64,000 bases of DNA from Paraspadella gotoi. Taxonomy: Eukaryota; Chaetognatha. The position numbers and the translations under genes are program-made. The notes under the pieces were generated by a model. That model saw only the letters and a program-made list of their open reading frames with translations. It searched no databases and was not told the origin of the DNA. Positions 1-9,760 of this stretch are shown here, piece after piece (the stretch's first letter is position 1; each line of letters begins with the position of its first letter). The stretch lies in contig CM119271.1 in the NCBI GenBank assembly GCA_051294375.1, forward strand, positions 1,358,721-1,422,720, in the 5' to 3' direction.

Positions 1-166
1 GAAATTATGTTTTTGATGATTTCATTTTTTTCAATCGCGAATACTATAGTCTGTAGTATTAAGATTAAACTTTTTCCCTAATTTTGTCTCGGAGGGGAAA
101 ACTAGAGGAAAAATATGACTCGAAGATGAAAATTCGTGGGTCGTCGAAATTTTGTTTTGAAATAAA

Positions 167-3100
167 ATGGAAGAAGAGGAATTCGTCGCGGAAACGCAGA
201 CTTTAGACGAACTGGACGATCCTCTTCCGTCGACGCAAATCCTCCACGACCCGGAAGATCCTCTTTGGCAGACGCAGTCATTACTCGACACGGCGCCCGA
301 ACCCTGGGCGATTCTTACCTTCGCCGATCTCCGAGCAGCCGCCCGGCCTTATCCGCTCTTTCAGGGCGTTAACGCTGTGGGGCGTGACACTGGCGCCGGC
401 GTCCAAATCTCCACGGGGGTTTTGTCGAGGCGTCACGCCGTCGTGGAGCTCCACGAACAGGTCTACCTCGTCTATGATGTTGGAAGTCGGAACGGAACGA
501 AGCGGAACGGGGTGAGACTCGAGCCGGAAGTGCGATACGAACTGAGAGACGGCGACCGAGTCTCTTTCGGCGGTCTGGTCGGGGTCTTTCGCCCCTCGCG
601 GACGATTCCTCACGATGACGGCGACCAGGACGAAATCTTCGGAGAGATAGAGAGCGACGCAGAATCTACGGCGGAGGCGAGAGTCTTCGACGACGACGAC
701 GACGACGACGAAGATGGAGACGAGGAGTTTCTGAAATCGACGCAGGATTATGGCGGGACAGGGAGGACAGATCGTGAGGCGGTGACGACCGGTTCTGAGA
801 TTATCTCGAGTAGTGAGAAATCAAAGGACGATTTATCCTATAACAGCGACCTGGATGCATCATCTCGCAACACCGCGAATATAAAGATAGAAACGGCTGC
901 CGACGCCTCGAAAATGTTCGAGGACGATGACGAGGAATTTTTAATCCCTACGCAGCTTTATCCTCGCCCAGCTCGGGAGACTGTGGCTGAGACGGCGAAA
1001 GTTCATAGTCATCCATCTCCATCCTCGAATACAGAGAAATCTGTTTTGGAAGATGATGATCTAGAAGAATTAGAGATGGAGACTCAAGCTTATCCCCTAT
1101 GGACAAGTCCCTCTGTGGGTCGGTCCGTTGAAACTGCTGAGAGTCCCTCCGATAAGAATGAAAGATTTGCGGCTGGAAAAGATGAGGGTGAAGAGGATCA
1201 ATCTTTATTAGCTACTCAGGATTATTACTCGAAATCAGCCTTCCGAATTGGCAGATCAGATAAAGAAAATGTTCAACATAACTTTAACTTGGATACTCAA
1301 GCATACACTTCATTATCCCAAGCTCCTAAGAATAATAAAAAAGTCGAGAATAGTCTCGAATTTGATGAAGACGAAAGAATTTTGGAAACTCAAGCTTATT
1401 CAAATACCAGTTTTTCAGGCAATGTTCCCGATAATGACTTACCCGACGAGACGCAATCCTATCTTTCATTTTCCGAACTTGAACCACCTTCGAGTCGACA
1501 GGTAAGAAAACATTTGGATGAAAGTGTAAAGTTGGAGGAGGTCGACCAAAGCTTCTTAGCCACTCAAGCTTATTTTTCTCCTAAAACAACGTCTCACCAC
1601 GAAAACTTAACTGGCGTTAATCATGGGGAATTTGCAATTGCGACTCAAGCTTATCCGTTATCAGATCATCATGTTTCGATCGGACGAGAAACTTTTTTTG
1701 AAAATAAAAACTTGACCGAAACTTTAATGGTGAAAGACGAAAGATTAATGCCGACACAAGATTATTCTTCGCCTGCTGAAAAGAGTTTTCCCAAAAAAGT
1801 TGTTGGTCGCGAGGATTCGGCAGCCCAGACCCAATCATTGTGTAAAAGAAATAACGTAAATTCCTCTATTGAACTCGAGGGAGAAGATAATACTTTGTTA
1901 GAAACCCAAGCTTATTTTGCAGCTCCAATAATAGAAGATCCGGACGACTTGGCGCAACCGTCCTTTGAAAAATCACACTTGAATCAAGACGATAGTTTAG
2001 TTAAAGATAATGATCAAAGTTTTTTGATCGCAACTCAGGCCTATTTCTCTTCTTCCAAAATTACTGAAAGCTCTGTGGATAAAAATGGCAACAACAATTC
2101 GAGTTATTTAATCTTACCGGAATCGACTAAAGGTGAGTATGAATCAATGTTAGAGACACAGGCTTATCCCTCAAAAACTCCATCAGGTTTCAACTGTAAT
2201 CAAATCGAAGACGACGATCAATTTCTCGCAGCAACTCAAGATTATTCATCATCCTCTGCGAAATTAATCGACGCCGACAAAACGATCTCTTTCGCCTCGC
2301 CCCGTCGGAACGAACCGCGGCATATTTTGGACGATGATATCTTGATGGCGACTCAAGATAATTCTAATTATTCATTGACCAAGAAAAATGACGATTGTGA
2401 CCCGAGGAGAAAATGTCTTCCAGATCTACCCATTCCTTCCGACGATGATGAAGATTTGCCAGAAACACAAGATTACTATAGCCTTTCAGTCCAGAATCGT
2501 AACGACGTTTCTAACCGAGATAATTTAAAAACTCAAAAGTTTTTAGCAGAAAATGAAAATTGGGACAACGATGGCAACGATGAAATTCTTCAACCGAGAC
2601 AGGATTATTCTGAGAAGTGCTGCGATCCTTATTCGAATCCCATCGACGATCAATTAGAGGAGGATGATACGCAGATTTTTAACACAGTTATTCCCGAAAC
2701 TCCTGAAAAAGAAAAAAGCTTAGTTAGTGATATTAATAGCAGAAAAGGAAGTAAGATGTTACCATCGGTTTTGAAACATACTCTAAGAAAAAGTCTGGCA
2801 AAGCGAAAAAGCGTTTCTTTTGACGGAAATAGTGGAAATACGAGCGATCGACTTGAACCTTTTGAAATTGAATACAAAGACTCGGACGAAACCCAGGTGT
2901 TCCCCATTGATTTTAATCGTTCGTTTGTTCCCCTGAGACTTTCAGAGCCGACCTTAATGGAAACCCAGAAATATCCGGATGAAACTCGTGGCAAAAACTC
3001 TTCACCATTTGTAGTTCCCAGCATTCCTAAACCATCTCGTAAAACTGGAAGAAAACGAACATTCAACCCCGCTTCATCTCACGGGGAAGTTAAAAAGTTG

Positions 3101-4066
3101 AAATCTAATATCCAAGATTTGGAAACGCAATTGATCAATGATTCGTTATCATCAAGTGATGTAATCACTGATACTAAGAAACAAAATGAGAGAGATGATG
3201 TGCCAACGCAACAGTTTGAGTCGATTGCCAAATTGATCGTCTCGAACAATGGGGACAAGAATGAACCATCTGCAATAAGTGGAGAGGCTTCGTTGACATC
3301 AGAAAATAGTCAATTAACTAGCAGCGTTATCCTCCCGAATTCTGGGGAAACTTTCAAGGCGCCCGAGACCGCGTGTCGAAGATCCAAACGTCATGGGAAT
3401 ACAACTCCGGCACTGATCAACAAAAATCCGTCCGAAAACGTGCGAAACTTGCGAAAATCCATTTGCACGAACGGAATGAAAATCGTATTCACTGGCGCCG
3501 TCGATCCAAACGCTCAAAAAATAGTGAAAGAGCTTGACGGATTCGTGATCAGTTCCGACGATCCAAAAGACGCCGCTTCCCAGGCCGATCTCGCAATCAT
3601 GGACAAAGAAAATGTTAGGAGAACCTTAAAGTATCTCTGCATGGTCGGCCTTGGGAAACCAGTCGTCGATTTTCAATGGATTTTCGATTCTAAATTATCC
3701 AATAAATTTGTGGATTATCGAAAGTATTTCATCAGCGTTGAAGTGAAGCGCATGCACGAGAGCGGAGGTCGCGTGTTCAAAGGTCTCCGTGTTCACGTGA
3801 CACCCTCGGTCGTGCCTTCCCCGACCCAAATGAGAGACATTATCGTTTGCGGCGGCGGAGAATATTTAAACGTGATGCCAAAGGGTGATAACAACAGTTG
3901 TATCATCGTTTCGTGCTCTCAAGATCTCTATCTCATTCCAGAAACGATTTCATTACCTGTCGTCGATAAAGAATTTATTTTAACCGGCGTTATTTCCGGC
4001 AATTTGAATACTTCAAATTATAAATTAAACTTCTCGAAAGTTCGAAAGAAAAAAATAAGTTCATAA
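167..4066 (+). CDS. MDC1/Mu2-like DNA-damage checkpoint scaffold (FHA + TQ repeats + BRCT)
   Basis: Single-exon ORF of 1299 residues. An FHA domain lies at about residues 58-141, with the hallmark pieces VGRD, SRRHA and GSRNGT. A tandem BRCT-type region fills about residues 1103-1299, beginning MKIVFTG with the PVVDFQWIFDS element. Between them is a long acidic disordered region carrying repeated TQ motifs: I count 16 TQxY, 4 TQxF and several other TQ sites, plus decayed RQDY and TQDN copies. FHA plus a terminal BRCT pair with TQ clusters is the MDC1 layout. Known MDC1 binds gamma-H2AX through its BRCTs, and its ATM-phosphorylated TQxF sites recruit RNF8. The extreme N-terminus carries ETQTL, STQIL and QTQSL before the FHA, as human MDC1 has a TQ site that drives FHA dimerisation. 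Nuclear location is inferred. The start is the first in-frame ATG. No intron was found, which is odd for so long a gene. Confidence 0.85.
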   Translation: MEEEEFVAETQTLDELDDPLPSTQILHDPEDPLWQTQSLLDTAPEPWAILTFADLRAAARPYPLFQGVNAVGRDTGAGVQISTGVLSRRHAVVELHEQVYLVYDVGSRNGTKRNGVRLEPEVRYELRDGDRVSFGGLVGVFRPSRTIPHDDGDQDEIFGEIESDAESTAEARVFDDDDDDDEDGDEEFLKSTQDYGGTGRTDREAVTTGSEIISSSEKSKDDLSYNSDLDASSRNTANIKIETAADASKMFEDDDEEFLIPTQLYPRPARETVAETAKVHSHPSPSSNTEKSVLEDDDLEELEMETQAYPLWTSPSVGRSVETAESPSDKNERFAAGKDEGEEDQSLLATQDYYSKSAFRIGRSDKENVQHNFNLDTQAYTSLSQAPKNNKKVENSLEFDEDERILETQAYSNTSFSGNVPDNDLPDETQSYLSFSELEPPSSRQVRKHLDESVKLEEVDQSFLATQAYFSPKTTSHHENLTGVNHGEFAIATQAYPLSDHHVSIGRETFFENKNLTETLMVKDERLMPTQDYSSPAEKSFPKKVVGREDSAAQTQSLCKRNNVNSSIELEGEDNTLLETQAYFAAPIIEDPDDLAQPSFEKSHLNQDDSLVKDNDQSFLIATQAYFSSSKITESSVDKNGNNNSSYLILPESTKGEYESMLETQAYPSKTPSGFNCNQIEDDDQFLAATQDYSSSSAKLIDADKTISFASPRRNEPRHILDDDILMATQDNSNYSLTKKNDDCDPRRKCLPDLPIPSDDDEDLPETQDYYSLSVQNRNDVSNRDNLKTQKFLAENENWDNDGNDEILQPRQDYSEKCCDPYSNPIDDQLEEDDTQIFNTVIPETPEKEKSLVSDINSRKGSKMLPSVLKHTLRKSLAKRKSVSFDGNSGNTSDRLEPFEIEYKDSDETQVFPIDFNRSFVPLRLSEPTLMETQKYPDETRGKNSSPFVVPSIPKPSRKTGRKRTFNPASSHGEVKKLKSNIQDLETQLINDSLSSSDVITDTKKQNERDDVPTQQFESIAKLIVSNNGDKNEPSAISGEASLTSENSQLTSSVILPNSGETFKAPETACRRSKRHGNTTPALINKNPSENVRNLRKSICTNGMKIVFTGAVDPNAQKIVKELDGFVISSDDPKDAASQADLAIMDKENVRRTLKYLCMVGLGKPVVDFQWIFDSKLSNKFVDYRKYFISVEVKRMHESGGRVFKGLRVHVTPSVVPSPTQMRDIIVCGGGEYLNVMPKGDNNSCIIVSCSQDLYLIPETISLPVVDKEFILTGVISGNLNTSNYKLNFSKVRKKKISS

Positions 4067-4090
4067 TTATTTTCTTATGAATTTATGGTT

Positions 4091-4110
4091 TTTGTTCTCT
4101 CTTTTTTAAG
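4091..4110 (+). promoter_or_regulatory. Splice-acceptor-like pyrimidine tract and AG before TMEM69
   Basis: A pyrimidine-rich tract ending in AAG (AG at 4109-4110) sits 15 bases before the TMEM69 ATG and inside the 59-base gap after the MDC1-like stop. It looks like a strong 3' splice site with no upstream donor in the gap. It could serve spliced-leader trans-splicing of a dicistronic transcript, or join a 5' UTR exon lying upstream. This is inference from motif and spacing only. Confidence 0.35.
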
Positions 4111-4125
4111 TTCGATTTTAAAAAA

Positions 4126-4785
4126 ATGTCACTCTTTAAAAATGTGATAATCGCGGGATTTCCTCGCGGTTTTCACAACTCGTTATTATCGGGAAAGATT
4201 TTGGGCACCTGCTCCTTTTGTTTCGAGAGACTCGACAAGAACTATTCGACCACGAATCGACTCAGAGATGCGAAAGCCAAAGTCCCGGCCAAAACCGGAT
4301 TCGTCAAGAAATACTTGAGTCTGGCGTTGAAAACGACTTCCGCTCCATTCGCTCCTCTCCTCTTTGGAGTCAGCGGGCTCATTCCGTTTTATTATCCGCC
4401 CGTGATGATGATATATCAAGCCTCTTTCTCCGACGATCTGATGTTCATGCATCTTGCCTACGCCGCGACCATCCTCTCCTTCCTCGGCGGCGTCAGATGG
4501 GGTTATTGCCTTTCCCCCTCCAGCGAAACCAACCCCAATTTGCTGAATTTGGGATATTCGGTCTCGCCGCAACTCATCGGCTGGGGTTCCCTGCTCCTGC
4601 CCAACGTTCCCGGTTCCGCGTTATTGTTGATTGTTAGTTTAACCGCGTGCGCCGTTTTCGATGCCAAGATGCCTGGGTATCCGTCCTGGTTTTTGGGTTT
4701 GAGAATATTTTTAACTACCGGCGCCGTGTTTTCTTTGATTATAAGTCTCGCGTGTATGCTGGTTTTTAAGTACTTATCGAAGTAG
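4126..4785 (+). CDS. TMEM69: TMEM69-like DUF3429 membrane protein, probably mitochondrial
   Basis: Single-exon ORF of 219 residues. The N-terminal 60 residues are basic and Ser/Thr-rich with few acids, like a mitochondrial presequence. About five hydrophobic helices follow. The helix pair PFAPLLFGVSGLIPFYYPP and SFLGGVRWGY matches the DUF3429 family, whose animal member is TMEM69 (human length near 250). The family has no firm biochemical role. The gene starts only 59 bases after the stop of the MDC1-like gene on the same strand, so the two may share a promoter or transcript. No polyadenylation hexamer lies in the gap. The ATG at 4126 is the first in the frame and gives a full-length protein. 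Confidence 0.85.
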   Translation: MSLFKNVIIAGFPRGFHNSLLSGKILGTCSFCFERLDKNYSTTNRLRDAKAKVPAKTGFVKKYLSLALKTTSAPFAPLLFGVSGLIPFYYPPVMMIYQASFSDDLMFMHLAYAATILSFLGGVRWGYCLSPSSETNPNLLNLGYSVSPQLIGWGSLLLPNVPGSALLLIVSLTACAVFDAKMPGYPSWFLGLRIFLTTGAVFSLIISLACMLVFKYLSK

Positions 4786-4874
4786 TCATTTATTTATTAT
4801 TTTTTATTCAACTAGGACTAAGCTCTGACGAACAAAGCCCGAGGTTTTTTTAATATATTCTTTGTGTTTTTTTT

Positions 4875-5014
4875 TATATTCTTATACCGGCCAAGGTAGA
4901 ATGATGGCAATATTGTTAATATTAAGTTTCAAAAAAATCCAACCATAAATATAGAAAATATTAACCAAAATCTTTGGAAAATCCACCCCTTCTTTGGAAG
5001 ATTTTCGCCATAGA
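4875..5014 (+). repeat. Direct repeat copy 1 (pairs with 6163-6302)
   Basis: This 140-base segment recurs at 6163-6302 with only a handful of mismatches (about 96% by eye). The pair brackets 1.15 kb of non-coding sequence, 1428 bases in all. Possible readings are a terminal-repeat retroelement in miniature or two copies of one short element. No TG...CA ends or clear target-site duplication are seen. Confidence 0.75.
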
Positions 5015-5926
5015 TAGGGATTAGCAGTATTCGACGAAATTTTTATTTTTCTATCGGCCGAAAAATAATAGGGAATTTCATTCCAAAAAACAAGGCTTTT
5101 TGAAATATTTACTGTATGGAAAATACTAAAAAGAAAAATTTTATTTTTTAAATATAGGTACTGTAAGGGTAAGTCTAACTAAAAACCGAAAAAGAATCTT
5201 TCAAATAAGAAAAATATTGGAATAGTACAGAAAGCAATATTTATTTTTATTGTTGCGCAAAAACTAGGCTTTCCTCGCAAAACCTCTGGTTACAGGAGAT
5301 GCAAATGGGTTTTCTCTCAACATATTGATCATTATTGATTCCCAAAAATGATGCGCAAAAATGCGCCAGCAGCAGTTCTGGCGATAGTCATTTTATATCA
5401 TCTTTCCTATTGTATATTAAGGCCTATGAATCATCAATATGTATGAAACTGATATAATATATTTATTATGATCTTAAGATTTATCATGCCTTTTTTCTGC
5501 CTACAACAATTCCTCCTTTGCTAAATATACATGATACCTATAATTATTATAATGGGTAATATCTTTATTCATAGTCTTTTTTTTAACTAAGTTCAAATAT
5601 AAACCTCAAGGACCATTGTTGATCCACAATTTCTGATACTTTTAATAAAATTGGTCCACTGACTTTTACGTGGTATATCTTAGTTTCTTTTTATCTATGA
5701 TTTGAGTTTTATTTTTGGTATTCGTTTTTTCTTTGATTTTAAAGAATCAAAACCGAAAAGTAATCGACTTAGAATCGGAGATTGTATAAAAATAAAAGAG
5801 AAAAGAAAAGGGAGGAAAGGGAAAGAGATGAGGGGATAAAGTGGCGCAGTTTTACGTCAATTTACGCCATTCTACGCCAAAGCATCTTAACTTAATAGCT
5901 TTATTTGGAAAATGAAAAAAAAGTTT

Positions 5927-6128
5927 TTACGCCACAAAATTAAATGATATTAATATGGTTTTCTGTTCATTTTATGCCATTCTACGCCAAACTTTGTATA
6001 AATAAGGCTGGAAAAATATTTAAATCAACCTGAGTAGTTTTTACGAGAAAATAAACAAAAAGTCTTTACGCCACAGAATTAGATAATATTTATATCGTTT
6101 TTTGTTCATTTCACGCCATTTTACGCCA
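5927..6128 (+). repeat. Two-unit tandem repeat, period about 139 bases, ACGCCA-rich
   Basis: Units begin near 5927 and 6066. Each opens with TTACGCCACA, has an AT-rich core, and closes with ACGCCATTNTACGCCA-like sequence. A further partial copy of the closing motif lies at about 5849-5879. It sits inside the interval bracketed by the 140-base direct repeats, so it may be the internal part of that element. Confidence 0.65.
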
Positions 6129-6162
6129 CAATTCTTTTCCAAATTTAAATATAAACATTTAA

Positions 6163-6302
6163 TATATTCTTATACCGGCCAAGGTAGAATGATGGCAATA
6201 TTGTTAATATTAAGTTTCAAAAAAATCCGACCATAAATATAGAAAATATTAACAAAAATCTTCGGAAAATTCACCCCTTCTTTGGAAGATTTTCGCCATA
6301 GA
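6163..6302 (+). repeat. Direct repeat copy 2 (pairs with 4875-5014)
   Basis: Same 140-base sequence as 4875-5014, same orientation, start-to-start distance 1288 bases. The near identity suggests recent duplication or a recent insertion flanked by terminal repeats. Confidence 0.75.
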
Positions 6303-6905
6303 AGATTTTCCAGAATCTGACTCCCGGTTGAAAACTCTTAGAATTCCGATCGTTAGCTCCTCTTTTACTTTTACTTTAAATAAAAATTTCACCAAAATGG
6401 ACTAATTCACTTTACCATGATCGCATCATATCAAAATACCAAATAAAATGTAAAGAAAAATTTTGAGAGCCCTTCAGACACTTTGCCAAAGGATTCCAAA
6501 ATTGGACCTCATTTGTTGAACAGGAACATACCTCAGTCACGTTTATATTGTTTTCAAGGAAAAAAATTCCTTTCATTTCTATATAAAATCAGAGATGGAA
6601 AATTTTTCCGTCCAGAAGCAGTCTATTTGTTCTGGCTTGTTTGATATCAAGATGTTGATGATTTGAAAAGAGAAAAAAATGCGAGCCCTTCAGATGCAAC
6701 AGGATCGGAATCAAGTGTTTTTACATCGATATTTTACCAGAATTTTTACCAGGAGCGTTTATATTGTTTGGTAGTCAGATTTGAACGAAAATCTCCATTG
6801 AAAAAGTCTTCCTCGATCTCTAAGAACGACGTATACTCCTAATTCAACCAATTTTAAATGTATTTTGTTATACAGATCGTGCTAAATCCAGCATGACTAA
6901 ACCTG

Positions 6906-8416
6906 ATGAACATGGCAAAACTTATCAAGCCATGTTTACTAAATTCGATCGTCTTATTAATTTTATTTCGTCTGTCTTCCGAGGAAATACATCGAGCAAA
7001 CAGTCAACAACAACAACAACAACAGTGTTCAAGTTTTAATCATTCCTCATCTTCTTCTAGTGAGTTATTACCAAATACTAATAATTACATTAAGTATATT
7101 AATTTTCCACCATAGTTGACCACCTTTTTTCGTTCCGCAAATTCCCCACCCTCAGGTCCAGTTTTCTACGCCGTCCTCGCAACGTGCGTAGTGGGCAGCG
7201 CCGGCATCGTCCCTCTCATCTTCATTCCGTTCGACACTGGCGCGGAATTGCGCAAAAAGAACAGCCTCTCGGCCAAGCGGCTCGAGAAGTTTCTTTCCTT
7301 CGCCGTCGGCGCGCTATTGGGGGACGTCTTCCTGCATTTACTCCCCGAAGCATACGCAAGTATGAACTTGAGGCTGACTAATTGAACGTGACAACTATAA
7401 CGACAACAGCGACGACGACGACGAGCGAATTATGCGGATTGAAAACTCACCACTCAACCGTTCAATGGGTTAACTTATTTTATTTGTCAAACTTTATTTT
7501 TGGGTAGGCCTATTAACGACTCGGGAAATGGAAACTTGAAAATAGTAATTAAACTTCCTGTATAAGATATTCCATTAATAATTGGAAGCTTCTCTCATCC
7601 CTCCCCTTTTTTTAATCAGATGTTAATCCAGTTTCGATTGAAGAAAGCGTTCACGTCGGGTTGTGGGTCCTCGTCGGTCTCGTCTCCTTCATGACCATCG
7701 AAATGCTGATGAACGGAGACGACAGTGGGGACGACGACGACGACGACGACGACCGCGAAACGAAAGGATCGTCGATCGTCGATCGTCCCCAACTCGTCGC
7801 CTCGAACCAAAAAACGAAAGAAAAGCTCAACGAGTCGAAATCGGCTCCATCGGAATCATCTCGTCCTCAGAGTTCCATCGCCGTCAGCGGATACTTGAAC
7901 CTTTTCGCCAACGTGATCGACAACTTTACGCACGGATTGGCCGTCGGCGGCTCTTATCGATCCTCCTTGAGGTTGGGCCATTTGACCACCCTCGCCATCC
8001 TCCTCCACGAAGTGCCTCACGAAATCTCCGACTTCGCCATCCTCCTCCGCGCCGGGTTCGATCGGTGGGGCGCCGCCAAGGCGCAGATCCTCACCGCCTC
8101 GGGCTCGCTCCTCGGGGCGTTCGTCGGATTGAACGGTGAGAGAGGGGAAGGGCGGGTTTGCGCGGATTTGATGGAATGGATGGAGGGATGAATTTATTTG
8201 ATTGCGTCTGTTGAAATTGGTTAAGGTGGCGCTTTTATCGGGACTACCTCGTGGATTCTTCCATTCACCTCCGGAGGCTTTTTATACATATCGCTCGTCT
8301 CCGTTGTTCCGGATTTGATCAATCAAAATGAAACTCTGTCCTCGGCTGTGCAGCAAATCTTTTTTATTTTGCTGGGCGTTTTGTCCATGAGCATAGTCAA
8401 CGTGTTTCATACTTAG
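6906..8416 (+). CDS. SLC39A13: ZIP13-type zinc transporter (SLC39A13)
   Basis: Four exons joined in phase: 6906-7059, 7156-7359, 7620-8135, 8226-8416, giving 354 residues (human about 371). An N-terminal hydrophobic signal segment is followed by a polyglutamine and serine stretch. About eight transmembrane helices then follow. The metal-site helices are present: DNFTHGLAVGG in TM4 and HEVPHEISDFAILL in TM5, the LIV-1 subfamily signature, with the ZIP13-like sequence RAGFDRWGAAK after it and a final PFTSGGFLYISLVSVVPDL segment. ZIP13 moves zinc from Golgi or vesicles to the cytosol. The cytosolic loop after TM3 is unusually acidic, with a run of eight aspartates. Exon 1 is the least certain part: its donor GTGAGT at 7060 and phase fit, but low-complexity sequence gives little homology support. 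Confidence 0.88.
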
Positions 8417-9760
8417 TCATACATATTATAATATTAGTATTAAAATCGGGATTTCCGGTTCATCGTTTGAGAAGCGTCCTCTCGTCCCTCCGAAAAAAAT
8501 GCAGTCTCCTAATTTTAGTTAAGATTTTAAATTGAACCATGACTCCTTATTAATATGATCTTAGAAATCATAAGGAAATAAGATCATTATGTTTGGTTGA
8601 TGGGTTTTGTTGTATTTTCACTTGATAATTACGATGATAAATCAGTAAATTCCATTGTTTTATTAAGATTCTATCATGTCTAATTTTCAATTTTAGAAAT
8701 TTTCTGCGAGCAAATCTTTTATAAAGAAAACGTGCAAATTTTTGTTTCGATGTCCCTTTAAAAACCTTTTTACTTAAATTTGCTTAGCATTCGGAAAATG
8801 TTAACGGTGCTAAACATTTATCAATTATATGTGAACTGCTTAAAAAAGTCATATGGTGACAATTTTTGTTTTTTTAAATTTTATAAATTACACTTTTTTC
8901 CCAATGTGGCAAAAGCCATTTCAAATTTCATTAATCAATAATATCATCCCAATAAAATACGTCCACTTCATTTAGTGCAATATCATTTATTCATTTGGTA
9001 CAAAACAGGTTCTGGTTGCACGTGCATTACTCTTTAGACTCATAAGTTGCAATTTTTTTTGTTCGGCTGAAGGTAAAAATATATACTTGTTTTAAGTTTC
9101 TATAGAGAATTTTATACTCATCTAACTGTGATAAATAAACATTAACCACTTTGTTTTATTGCTTATCTGGTACTGGCAGTAGGCTTTCGAGATCTGATAA
9201 GACAATCAAATTCAAACTTCTGCTCCTTTATTTGAAACTTGAGATGTTTGCTGTGATTTTTTGCGAGGATGTTAATTTGTTAAATTGCCAATCTATCCTT
9301 GTCATTTTTGTACATTGATAATTTATACAAAATCTGTTTCTTTTGCAGTGTTTTATAGACATAAACTGAATGATTTGGACTGATTACAGCCTATCTTCTT
9401 TTTTGGTTAAGAGGTAAAGCATTTCTTCGCCAATGAACTTTCATATAACCTTGAGAAGAAGTTTTTTTTTTTCAACAATTTGTTGAAAATGGAACGGAGT
9501 TTTTTTTATTATTTATTAGAAGTTAGACTCTAACATAGAGATATTTTTTCTACTACCAGTTGATGAAATTTTTAGCTCCTCTCCCGAATTTCTCTTTCTC
9601 TCTCGGTCTCTTTACTTTTGTGGTTCCATAGGCGTTCGACTTAGATATTTTGTAACAAATCTGCATTTATTATGCTTGAATAAAAAAGTTTGTCCATCCC
9701 GCATTCTTATTTCTTTATCATTCAGATTATTGTATTACTTTATTTTCGCTAATTGAGAGC
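8417..9760. other. Intergenic, no feature seen
   Basis: AT-rich spacer of about 1.3 kb between ZIP13 and the CCCH gene. I see no conserved ORF, structured RNA or clear repeat in it. Confidence 0.6.

Larger units (their letters stand above)
4786..6905. other. Intergenic region with repeats, no gene
   Basis: AT-rich spacer between TMEM69 and ZIP13. It contains a pair of 140-base direct repeats (4875-5014 and 6163-6302) and a two-unit tandem repeat rich in ACGCCA (about 5927-6128). No conserved coding sequence is visible on either strand. Confidence 0.7.
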
